Positions 31,940-44,200 of a DNA stretch of 64,000 nucleotides are shown here, piece after piece (the stretch's first letter is position 1; each line of letters starts with the position of its first letter). Location of the stretch: NCBI GenBank assembly GCA_905116865.2, contig CAJHNH020004557.1:362036-426035 (forward strand), written 5' to 3'. The translations under genes were made by a program, and so were the position numbers. A model generated the notes under the pieces. It searched no databases, was not told the DNA's origin, and saw only the letters and a program-made list of their open reading frames with translations. This stretch comes from Candidula unifasciata (Eukaryota > Mollusca > Gastropoda > Stylommatophora > Geomitridae).

Positions 31940-33290
31940 ATGTCTTTTGCAGTCCCAATGATTTGGAGAGAGCCCACTGATCGTCTCAACAACTGTTACT
32001 TTTGCATGGTTCCTCCAACTGGGAAAGGCATGTTAAAGAAGAAGAAATGGACTTTGGAGTATCCTAACAACCCCTCTGCAATACATCCGGTACCAGATGG
32101 CGATAACCTACCAGTACCCAAAGTGCCAGAATTATTTTTAACTCCATCCGCTGATGAAGAAGAGGACATTGGTGGCCTTGAACTACCAACCTCAAGCGAC
32201 CCAGATTTTGACCAAACTACATCCACTAAACCACACTTAATAACCAAAAGAAAACTGAATAATCTTGTAAGACATCTGAATTAACCGAATAACAAAGCAG
32301 AGCATTTGGGTTCCAGATTACAACAGTGGAATCTTCTTACAGAAGATGTTAGAATTTCTGTGTATAGGAAGCAGCAGAAACCGTTTTATATATTCTAGTT
32401 TTTCAAAAAAGGTGACCTTATTGCATGCCACAACATTTATGAGCTTAAGGCAGCCCTAAAAAATTAATTACAAACTGGAAGAGTGGAGGCTTTTCATTGA
32501 TTCATCCAAGATGAGTCTTAAAGTTGTTTTGTTGAATAATGGTAATGTATTACCATCAGTTCCAGTGGGTTATGCAGTTCACATTAAATAAACTTATGAA
32601 AACATTAAGCATCTTTTGAAGTGTATAAACTACAATCATCATCACTGGTCACTCTGCGGCAATTGAAAAGTAGTTGCTCTTTTGCTTGGACTGCGGGGTG
32701 GATATACCAAGTACTGCTGCTTTCTCTGTGAATAGGGTTGCCATGTCTGACATGACCATTACGTCAGAAGACATTGGCCAATCAGGCGGTCATTGCAGCC
32801 TGGCTGTAAGAACATTAAAAACCCCGCACTTTTGGACACCAGCAAAATTTCTTGCCACTCTTGCACATTAAGCTGAGTCTCATGAAAAATGTTGCTTTCA
32901 AATATTTTATCAGCAAATCTCTTTGCAGTTTAAAGGGTAAAGAAAAAGCAGAATGCTAATATTTAAGTCAGTGGTGGACAATTTTCTTGCAAACAACAGA
33001 TCTGATAATTACAATGAGACTAGAAAATCTTCTGAAGTATGAGAGTCTTGGCTGCAACATGTCTTTGAAAATTAATTTTCTTTATTTTAATCTGTATTTC
33101 TTTACATCAAACTGTTGAGCTGTCACTGATGAGCATGATGAATGATTTTATTAGGACATTGCTGCTATGGAGACAAGATATGAAGGTAACTGGAGCCCTT
33201 CAATGCTTGCTGATTACTCCTGGACTGTGACAAGAGACATTTTATCGATTGACTACAGGAAGCAAGCAAAGAGAGCTCGAATGGCACCTG
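31940..33290 (+). pseudogene. broken copy of a multicopy 'WREPT...CYFC' protein family
   Basis: Three in-order blocks survive on the plus strand. An ORF (31940-32284, 114 aa) opens MSFAVPMIWREPTDRLNNCY then FC. After its stop come SRLQQWNLLTEDVRISVYRK (about 32305) and WRLFIDSSKMSLKVVLLNNG plus VLPSVPVGYAVHIK (about 32490), then KVVALLLGL and YTKYCCFLCE. A last block near 33155-33280 reads ETRYEGNWSPSMLADYSWTV. From memory these match an uncharacterised multicopy animal gene family that behaves like a transposable element. Stops separate the blocks, so it is dead. Function unknown. Confidence 0.6.
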
Positions 33291-33299
33291 AATAATGAT

Positions 33300-33855
33300 G
33301 GAAATGGTTCAAATGGTTCTTTTCAAAACATTATATGTAAACTTAAAGTATTTGTTATTTATTGTTTCTATCATTCTGTGTTGAAATATCTATTAACTGA
33401 GTATGCAACAACAATTTTTATAAAGCTAAAATAGAAAAACTAACTGTTCACTCCAGGGATTTACAAAAGCATACATTATTTGTGTTAATGTAAGGTAAAT
33501 TTGTCATTTAAAAAAAAAAAATGATCCAATCTGTAAATTTAATAATCATATTTGAAATCAGCAAATCAAAGTCAATCAGAAATTATGTATTTAAATTCAC
33601 ACAAGAAAAAACAAACTTTTGAAAATTTGTTGACCAGTGAGTTAAGTAAAATTGTGCAACTAAGTACTTTCTTCTCCTCCATGACAGGTCGTTTACCCCA
33701 TGCTTACTCATGCCATCAGCCTGAGATGGATTCTGCAATCCTGAAGGCAACCACCAATAGCTGGCAGACTACCCAAAGAGCCTCATTTCTGCATCCTCGC
33801 TTGAGACTGCAGCCAATCAAAGGAACACCTGATAAAATTGACTTCAGATGTGTAT
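33300..33855. other. gene-free sequence
   Basis: AT-rich. The plus ORF 33552-33857 (101 codons) has no recognised motif and I do not call it. Confidence 0.35.
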
Positions 33856-33859
33856 GAGG

Positions 33860-34030
33860 TCCTGAGCAGGGGTGGATGATTGATGCCTTCTTCTTCTAGT
33901 GTCTGGTCTGGAACTAATATTGGCTTCCAAGACCTCTCCACTCATCTCTGTCGTGTGATATTTTGATAAAGCTGGCATCTCTTTTTCCCCCCACTGCATT
34001 TTGCCTTTATAATTTGTAGTTGACATGTTG
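33860..34030 (-). mobile_element. possible LINE 3' coding end
   Basis: Minus frames give ITRQR then VERSWKPI-like and YQFQTRH residues, resembling the last residues of RTE-type ORFs (HDRxxWRxLV). Weak. Confidence 0.3.
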
Positions 34031-34145
34031 TATTGTGTTTTATAGCAGGGCTATGATGTCTACCTCTTTCGACCCAAAGCATCTAGTTTGAGCAATTGAC
34101 ATGCAACTGACACTGATTACTGTTTTCATTGATACCATTAACATA

Positions 34146-34565
34146 GGAGGTTTGATCATCAACAAGAAAGAAATGGGAGATATGATCATCAACAAGAAAG
34201 AAATGGGAGATTTTGATCATCAACAAGAAAGAAATGGGAGATTTGATCATCAACAAGGAAGAAATGGGAGGTTTGATCATCAACAAGGAAGAAATGGGAG
34301 ATATGATCATCAACAAGAAAGAAATGGGAGATTTTGATCATCAACAAGGAAGAAATGGGAGATTTGATCATCAACAAGGAAGAAATGGGAGATTTGATCA
34401 TCAACAAGGAAGAAATGGGAGATTTGATCATTAACAAGGAAGAAATGGGAGATATGATCATCAACAAGGAAGAAATGGGAGATTTGATCATCAACAAGGA
34501 AGAAATGGGAGATTTGATCATCAATAAGGAAGAAATGGGAGATTTGATCATTAACAAGGAAGAAA
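34146..34565. repeat. minisatellite array 9, 30-bp unit
   Basis: About 14 units of GATTTGATCATCAACAAGGA plus AGAAATGGGA. GATATG and GATTTTG variants shift frame by one base. The palindromic TGATCA occurs in each unit. Confidence 0.95.
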
Positions 34566-34805
34566 ATGAAGAAGAAAAATTAGATAGAGGACAAAAAGAA
34601 GGACTGGGAGAAGTAGTTGTAGAAGAAGGAGGAGAATAAGAAAAAGATTAAGAAGAAGAATGAAGGATGAGGACAATGCAGATGAAGAGGAGAAGGATGA
34701 GTAGAAGAAGTAGCAGAAGAAGGAAATGAAGAGGAAATGGGGAGAGGAAGAGAGGAGAAGAAAAAAAGAGGAGGAGGATGAGACAGGAGGAGAAGAAGCA
34801 TCCAA
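34566..34805. repeat. purine-rich (GAA/GGA) tract
   Basis: Imperfect AGAAGAAGGA-type sequence, nearly all purine on the plus strand, continuing directly from array 9. Opposite-strand Ser/Leu/Phe ORFs are artefacts. Confidence 0.85.
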
Positions 34806-34901
34806 AGTAAAAAAATAATATCATGAAAAACACCATACATAAAAGCAAGCCAAAGTGTATTTATCTTGTAAGTTTAATTTCCATTTGGATTATTGTCTAC
34901 C

Positions 34902-34920
34902 AAAAAAAAAAAAAAAAAAA
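34902..34920. repeat. A19 homopolymer downstream of RSPH1 stop
   Basis: A run of A on the plus strand, T on the transcribed sense, 68 bp past the RSPH1 stop. No canonical AATAAA was seen close by on the minus strand. Confidence 0.7.
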
Positions 34921-34987
34921 CAGGCCAGCTGATAATATATGCCTGATATAAATTATACAAACAAAATGGGGGAAGTTTTTTTCTTTT

Positions 34988-35238
34988 CTATTCTTCTCCA
35001 TCAGCTTGGGGTGCTGTCTCATCCGTATCATCTGCAACACCTTCTCCGTCTCCCTCTTCAAATCTTCCGGTGTCTCCTCCCGCCTCATTCATTTCTGCAG
35101 GATCATCCCCCATTCTGTCTTCTTCTGCAGCAGCTGCTGCCTCTTCTAACTCAGCGGCCGCTTCTGCTTCTGCTGCTAGCCTCTCTTCCTCCTGTCTGGA
35201 ATGTTCTTCCTCGGCTGCTTTGGCAATTGCTTCAGCTT
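34988..35238 (-). CDS. RSPH1: RSPH1 exon 6 (acidic C-terminus and stop)
   Basis: The acceptor TGATCTTCCCCAG precedes AAGCTGAAGC. It encodes residues 243(part)-325, a Glu/Ala-rich, probably coiled or disordered tail, ending in TAG at 34988-34990. Confidence 0.92.
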
Positions 35239-38200
35239 CTGGGGAAGATCAATGAAGACACCACATCAATTATCATCATCATTATAAAATGAACTATACT
35301 GCAGACTTTTGTCAGGTTTGTTGCTAAATCCAGTAAATTTCTCTCAAATGAGAATTCAAAAACCTTTCACAACCAAAATTTAATTGCAAGGCTGCAGGTA
35401 TGTGTCATTCTCAGTCTTGTCCAAACATTCCAATTCTTTCCCTTGTAGGCATTTAGCTGGCAATGTAATAAATGACTTACTATTTCAATTCCTGCCCAAA
35501 TGATGTGATTATCTATGCAGATGGCTCTGTGCTGAGGTGCAGATGAAGCGCATGGGGGTTCATAGCAAAAGTGAATTGACGTCGCTTAGTGCAACAATGC
35601 CTGGCATATATTACAATGTCTAGTTTGAGAATGGAGGTGGAGGCAGTCACTGCTGCATTCTACTGGCTTGAAAATCAGCTGTACACACATGCCGTGATTG
35701 TAACTGACTCACAGAGCATATTGAGAAAGGTGGAGACAAGCATGCTCCGTGCAGAGTAACAAGCATCACTTCAGAGGTCCCCGGTAGTTAACATCCTTTG
35801 GATATTCCTCCAGGTCACGCCGGTGTGTTAGGAAATGAGCAGGCAGATAGACTAGCCAGTTCTGCACCACTTGGTGGTGAACTGATGTATGAAAAGCTAG
35901 CTGGATGTTGTGAGGGCCCTCTGGGAGTGAGTGAACAGTGTGAAAGCACAAATAGATCATTACGGTCAGAGAAAAATGGCACTGCGGGATCTTCCAGGGG
36001 ATCTGACCGACACTAAAAACTCAAGGGAAAGGCGAGACGGATATACAATCAGACAGTTACTGGTGTCATCAGAATTGAAACTCTTCATTTGCTGCTAAAG
36101 ATGGGGACAGAGCGCTTATGGGAGTGTCCAGAGTGCTATGATGTTGATTCTTTATTCAAAAATTATTCAAAAATTCAACACCAAATTACTACTGCTACCA
36201 TCTGAACTGGATCCGTCTGCTGGTTGCTGCAGAATGCTTTATGGGAATGCCCAGAGTTCTGTAGTATTGCTTGTTGACTCAAATCAGCTGACAGATTTTT
36301 GCAGCGAAAGTTTCCTATGGGATGAGGATGCTAGTTTCACACCAAATTTCTCTAGTCAGCTTTAATGACTAAAGAAAGACCTGCTCACCCCATTTAAAAA
36401 AAAATAGTGTGTGCCTTATTGACAGTGAATACTGTCTACAATGAACCCACCGCTGTTGTTGGGAATATTATAAAGTGGGGAATATTATAAAGTGGACCCA
36501 CATTTCTTCCACAGTGCCACTTTTGTACTGTTGTCAGAAAAAAAAAATAACTTGTTTTTTAAACTTCAAACCATTAAAAAAAAAAATTTTATTTGCTGGT
36601 GTAACGACTAGATGCTCACCTATAGGTCCAAAGGTTCAGGGCCTGAAGGAGCCAAACTTTCTTTTAATGACCTTGGCTTTCAGGTCGATTTAGCCTTAAA
36701 TAGATACCAGGTAAAGCCCTGGGAAGTAAAAGTGGCCAGCGCAATGTTGAACACATCACTCATCGAGTGCCAATTAGTCTATAAAATATAGGTCTAACCC
36801 TATATGCCCAATACGCCTGAAGGTGGGGGTAAGGGTTCTTTACTTTTACGTTAAACAATCTGTCTTGGAAATGAAACCTTAGTGCTTGAGGATGGCCATA
36901 TTGTTAAACTCATTCACTACCCTCTAAGCCAGGACTATTCAAGCAAGTTTACTCAGGGGCCAACATTTTGAAAATGGAGATCTTCACAGCATAGAAAGTT
37001 CATTAACAAAATACAACTGGCAATGATTCGCAGGCCACTTGCTAGAGCTCCGCGGGCCAAGTTCGGCCAGTGGGCTGCCAAGTGAATAGACCTGCTTGAA
37101 GCCAAAGATCCACATAAATAAAATATTTCTCAAGGCAAAGAAAGTTTCCATAGTTCTTTTCAATTTCTAATATATATATATATTCAACAAAAATATATTT
37201 ATATGTGTATGGGTTAACTGATTTGAAATGCTACAGAAAACTTCATAGACTCTGGGCCAAGATAAAGAAAAATGTCAACATCCTGTATGACCTGGACATC
37301 AATGAGAACTGGCTCATAAACAGCATCCTCCCCTGAATGTCGTGATATTTTAAACATGTCAAACGCCATGGGGATCTAAAGAAAACGATCATGGAGGATG
37401 TAGTTTTCAAAAAATAAGACAGAGGCCGACCTCAGCGAAGGTGGTTTTATGACATTGAATATGCATTGGCTATGAAAGCACACAGGGTTGGAGAACTGAC
37501 TAAAGAAAGAGAGACTTTCAGGCGTGCCGGGACGAGAGTGACGTTCAGTACAGGATAAACTGATTGATATATACATATAATTTCTAAATTTTAATGCAAC
37601 TTCATTTTTAATTAACATCTGTTTTTAAAAAAAACGTATTTTCTGAGACAGCAGGAAATGTATATTCTGTCACAGTAATTCTGACAAGTGTAATATTCTA
37701 ATAAACTTGTGAATACGGGTACAGATTGTCCTACTTTTACCCTCTTACCTAGCTGTGCTTTAAATCTGGCCGCTTCCTCCAACAGTCTTTCCTCTTCTTC
37801 CTCTTCTGGGGTCTTCACATGAAGAGCAGTGACTGCACCAGCCTCCCACTTTGGAACCAAATTTGCAGAGGGATCATCTTCATCTTCATTGTCGTCCTTG
37901 TCAAGCAAAACAGAAACGTATCGCCCATGTTGCTCACATCCAATGTCAAAGATGTACTTTCCTCGACCTTCAGGCTGTAATCACATCAACAAATCTACAT
38001 CAGATACAGCCTACGTCTAGCTCTGAAAAAGCGAACAGCAGTTGGAAATTTCTAGAGAGTGAAGTTCAAATAAGACCATGTCTAAATTATATTGACTGAC
38101 AAAGAATGAATTGGCTCGGCCATCTAGTGAGAATGCAGCCAGACACAAATTGTATATGAGATTTTTTTTAACAGCAGGAAGGCGAGAGAAAGACCCCCCA

Positions 38201-41200
38201 AAAATACATAAGTGGTGTCGCTGAAACCTGCAAAAAAATGAACAAATTCATCACCCAAACAATCCAAGAAGAACAAGACAAATACAGAAAACCACAACAT
38301 GGGGCTACAACCTGGTATCAGTGAGACGACTCACCATGACAATGGGCTACAACCTAGTATCAGTGAGATGACTCACCATGACACTGGGCTACAACCTGGT
38401 ATCAGTGTGAGACGACTCACCATGACACTGGGCTACAACCTAGAATCAGTGAGATGACTCACCATGACACTGGGCTCAACCTAGTATCAGTGAGATGACT
38501 CACCATGACACTGGGCTACAACCTAGTATCAGTGAGACGACTCACCATGACACTGGGCTACAACCTAGTATCAGTGAGACGACTCACCATGACACTGGGC
38601 TACAACCTAGTATCAGTGAGACGACTCACCATGACACTGGGCTACAACCTGGTATCAGTGAGACGACTCACCATGACACTGGGCTACAACCTAGTATCAG
38701 TGAGACGACTCACCATGACACTGGGCTACAACCTAGTATCAGTGAGACGACTCACCATGACACTGGGCTACAAGCTGGCATCAGTGAGATGACCCAAAAA
38801 AAAAAGAAGAAAAAGTTTGAAAAAAAAAGGGGGAGGATGTGGGGTGAGCTGCATATGATAGCAAAGGATAGACGACTTGGCGAGAGTTGGTTGAGGGCTT
38901 ATGCTCCATTGATGGATAAAGAGAAGGGAAACAAAAGAAAATAGAAGAACTGGGAGTTTCACTCTGTAAGGAGTCATTTTCTCACTGCTGGGAAATTTGT
39001 TTTCATTGTTTGCAAATGAGGACATAACCACTAAACATAAATTATAAGCCGAGAGTGTGAATTGATGGCATCGATTATTCATTATAATGTATGTGTAAAA
39101 TGTATCGAGTGCGCTATACTAACTCGAGATAAACATGCAGTTAAGCTGATGTATCCTAGAGGAGAAAATCATGCAATTGTGAGTGAAACTTCAAAGTGCA
39201 CGAGGAGTAGAATAGATTATTTCAACTCTGAGCAAAAAAGAAAACTCAAGTCTTGCTTACGATCCTGCAAGAAACTGGCCTCATGGCCCTTGGCATGCCT
39301 GAGTCGAATGTATTGGTAGACTGAGCGAATGACACAAGCTACTGGGCTGTCACCTGAGAAAAACCTGGCTATGATACCATGACAACTTGAGATGGAGCAA
39401 ATTCGTCTGCTGTGAGAAGTGTGTTTGCTGAATGCAATTTTGATGGTTCTGAAGTGCAACAGTGGGAAGTGCTGAAAGTTGATAACTTTGTCCCGGTAAT
39501 GATAAACATTAGATCATTCTTGAGTAGCCTGTGTACCCAGATAACTAACCGCTGGCTCACGGACCGAGGAGAACAATATTGCAGCAATAAACATTTCTTG
39601 CCAGCAGTTAGTGTTCTCAACGTTTGTTCATGAGTAAGCTTGATCTTTCAATGTGCCTCAGCAGACTGCATGCACTGAGCCTAAGAAGGAGTGCATTGCA
39701 GCTTTATGAAACTCTGACCTAAAATACTCAATGCTTCTTTCAAAGGGTCAGAGTTAAAAGGGCATGGAAGTTCACGAAATATGTGACTTCTGACCTTCTT
39801 CCTTCAATATCAACGGTGATATGGTGAACAAAAGAATTTTAACATTAAACGATGACTACAGATAAAAAATATGCCAGCTTTGTTTCAGGTGATCACTTGT
39901 AGAGCCAGGAGATGTAGCTCAGTTGCCAGCTAGTTGCTTGCCAAGCCATCGTAAGACTAAATATCTATTTGAGGTTGCAGAGGTGTCCTATAGTGGGGGG
40001 GGGGGGGGCCTTACATTTTTTTATAGGGGCTGAGGGGAGGGGGACCTCAAGTTTCCTAAGCCTTGTTTGAGAGCTTAAAATAATAATAATTTCTTGGTGT
40101 AGGTGTTGCACGTTTGCAACACCACACACTTATACAACTAATGAGTGCCAAATCATAATAACATAGAGGAGATGTCTTAAAGTAGCTGCCTGAGACAAAA
40201 TTCAATTAAAAATTAAGAAATTAGAAAAGTGCCTAGATCTCATGCCAATCATACAATCCATTCACTATTTTAATCCCAGAAGACCATAGCTGATGATGAT
40301 AATAATGTGCTGAAGGCAACAGACACACAAAAAAACAACCTTATAATATATTTGAAATATTTGTGTATATCCCTCCTTCTTCCCATTCACCAGCTGTAAC
40401 TGGCAGAAAGTTCTCCAATGTGGGAAAACAAGAATAAACGCACTGCCTCCCCAACAAGCATGTCATAGAAGTCGACTAATTGGCAGCTTCCTTCACAGTC
40501 AGACTTAATCTTCCTGAAGGGCAAGGAACCAACAGTCTGCATACAAATCAGATGTGCACACAACACTCAGGTTCTGGAACAGGACTAGAGCCCAGAAGTG
40601 GATGAACTTTATTTGCAAAGGGTCACAAACAGGGCATGCAGCGCGTCTTACATTTGGCCCTTCCAAACACTCGTCTTTCATACAGCAGTTGTATTTTATC
40701 AATAAGCATGATATATTCATATGATAATATGCAGATAGTGAATATCAAGAAAAAATGCATGTACACACTAGTGTGCACACACACGCGCGCGCCCACCCAC
40801 TCTCTTAAACACAGATATATATATCTATATATACCCACATACACACACACACAAACACACACCCATTCACCCACATACATACCTACCTACACACACATAC
40901 ACACACATTCCACACACATACATACATACATGCACCCACAGAAACAAACGCAGACACACACACAAACACACAAGAAGAAGAAGAAAGCAGAGGAAGAATA
41001 GCCAGGAAAGAAACTATAAGAGGTAGAAAATGATATTATTGTACAAAATAAGTGAGAGAGGGAACTAAATGTTATGCTAACCTTATTGTCCTTGAACTTG
41101 CCAGCATACTTATGATTGGCATGTATCAACTCCCCATGCCCCTCCCACTTGCCGTTGTTCCATAAGCCCACATATTTAGAGCCGGTAGCAGCGTAGAAGT

Positions 41201-44200
41201 ACGTCCCTCGACCCTGGCGGATGTGGTCCTGCCACTCTCCCTCATAGTAGTCGCCGTTGATGTAGTAATATTTCCCAAACCCACACCGCTGATCTTCTGC
41301 CCAATTTCCTGCAAACAGAAAAGTTTATTGTTTATAAACATTTCAATGACTATTTCATTCTATTCTTCTTCGACTTATTATTCTCCTCCTGCATATACCT
41401 TTAAAAGAGTGATTGGTATGTTGTGTTGTGGTTTACAACTAGGCTGTGATGTCTAACTTTCAGCCCAACACATCCAATTTTAGCAATTCTTAGTCACTTT
41501 TTTCAAAATGCTTGTTAAGAAGCCATGAGTCTTTCCCCCCCCCCCCCCCCCCCCCTTTCCATTTTCCGTGCGATATAGGGTCTCAGACTACAAAACTACA
41601 AGGCTTAACTATAATGAAACAAATAAATATTAACAAAGTCATTTACACAAAAAAAACAAAAAAACTTATCCGTGTCAGTCTTTTATAATTTTCTCACACA
41701 TATATGTAAATGCTTTTTCATAATTTTAATAAGGTTCAAATATATGAAACCAACAGTAATGCCAGATGGAAGATTAAGAGCAGAACAGGCCCAGCTAAAT
41801 TACAGATTTTAGAATATAAAAAGAATATCGTGTGTGGAGCCACTTTTACTGCATGTTTGAAAGAGAAATGAAATGTTATGTCAAACCAGTTCTGCTACAA
41901 GAAAGAATCTTGGAATGTGAGCGGACTAATCTGCAACAGTTTTGGGGCAGTGGGGAGTGGGATGTGGGATGTGGGGTGTGGGGAGTGGGATGTGGGGAGT
42001 GGGATATGTGGGGTGTGGGGTGTGGTATGTGGGGAGTGGTATGTGAGATTAATGTTGCAAATAAATTGTGAGAGCCACTGTAGCTAGCAATGACTGGCCG
42101 GAGAAACAAATGACGTTAGTACGATATTCACAAGTATAAGAAACCATGTTTATTGGGTTTTTGTGTGTGTTGGTCATAGGGAGGCTGTGGTTTAGCGGTT
42201 AGATGCTTGCCTGCGGATCCAAAGGTCATGGGCTCGGGTCCTGATGGAGCCCGATTTTTTTTTTTAATGACTTGGCTCGCAAATTTACCCAGTCTTCAAT
42301 GGGTACCGGGTTAAGTCTTGGGAAGTAAAGGCGACTGACATAATGTTGACTACATCACCTACCGAGTGCTGATTGGTTTATAAAATATAGGTCTAGCCCT
42401 ATATGCTGAACACGCCTGGAGGCAAGGACAAGTTTTTATTTTTATTTTTGGGGCCCTAGAATGAAAAAAGTAAAACTTGGATCCTGACTGCGATTAAGCG
42501 AATTGTGTATCTTTTACGGGACTTTGAAAAACCAACCTCAGCATTTTTTGGCAGTTGTATTTTTTCTAGAAAATTTACTTTCAGTAGTTTGCCATTGCTT
42601 CTGAATGATCTTGTCTTGATACTAGTCAAAACCAATGCGAGACATTCTGTTGACAAACTACCTGCGGCTGGGGTGGAATCGGCACCCCAGCATTAGAAAG
42701 CACGTTCGTAACACCTACACCACACACTTATACAACTAATGAGTACCAAATCATAACAACAAAGAGGAGATGTCTTAGAGTAGCTGCCTGAGACAAGATA
42801 CAATTAAAAATAAAGAAATTAGAAAAGTGCCTAGATCTCATGCCAGTCATACAATCCATTCACAGTTTTAATCCCAGAAGATCATAGCTGAAATAGTTAT
42901 GAAAACAAAAGCATGGAATTACTGCATCCACGAGGTCCAAATACCTGACATTTTGTGGGTGACTTTTGTTGTTGGGTTGATCAAGTTTCCTGGACTAAAC
43001 TTGAAATGTACGAGGTGCAAATATACAAAACATTTTGATACAGTGTGTTGTTATGGGACTGAACGAGTTTAAGAACGACAGATGAAATGGTTTGGCTCTG
43101 GTACCAACTACTACAGAGAGCACACTTAGTCTTATCCTCTCGGGCCTAGGGCGGCACATAGGGAAGTGGTCATAGCTTTCTCCATGTCTGGTAGTTTGTT
43201 GCCACTTGCTTTAGGTCTTGGATGTTTGTTAGGTCCATGTTGAGCCTTTCCTGATGATGGTTCTACATAGAGTCTATCTTGGTCTGCTGTTTTCTTTTCC
43301 CTTCTGGTGTCCATATGAAGGCTTGATGTACACGTCTTGTCTTATCCATTCTGAGTGCATGACTGATGTAGTTCAGGCGGCGTCTTCTTATAAAATGTAT
43401 ACATTATCTTGCTTGGTCTCTCTTCTTATTTGCGTACTGGATCTGAAATCTGTCCAGTGGAGATGTAGTATTCTTCTAAGACATCGGAGAGCAATGCTGA
43501 AGAAATATAATAAACACATTACAAGGGGTTGAGCTGAGTTAAGATGATTTAAGAACAGACATCATAGCACTCCTGGCATTCCCATAAACGCTCCATCACC
43601 ATCCTTAGCAGCCACGGCAGAGTTCCAATACCTATGGTGCCAGCAACATTCTGATTATACCTCTGTCTCACCTTTGCTGTAAGCGTTGAGCATCGGCCAG
43701 AATTCCTCATCACTCCCCACTGCATTACTCTCACCGGACTGTGTTGATCCATTTCCTCCTCTGAATTGTACATACTCTTCCACAAGGCCCTTCCCACATC
43801 TGCCTTATCATGTATCAGTATTCCACTAAGTTGTGCAGTGCCAGCCAGTCTGTCTGCCTGTTCCTTTCTTCGCTTGCCCCGGAGAAAAGATTCAGACAAT
43901 CCTCCCCACCTGTGACTTCTGCAGTGAAGCTTGCCACTCTGTATGAAGTATGCCTGTCCTGACCTTTCTCTGCCAGGGGAATACCATGCCAAAGGATGCA
44001 ACAATGACTTCAGATACAGACTTGAAAAAATGAAGATCATCTTATAAATGTTTTGGAAAGAGCACACAAAGTATCATTACATCTCTCCTCAACACTTTGA
44101 TGAGGCAACTGTGGAAGAAGAGCAGGAGAAGAATGAAAATACTGGCATTGCCGAATATTGAGTTGACTGGAAAGATCAGTAGTCTTCTTCTTCTCTTCTT

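Noticed and set aside
40623..40880. minus ORF rich in VCVCVC
   Set aside because: Translation of CA-rich microsatellite.
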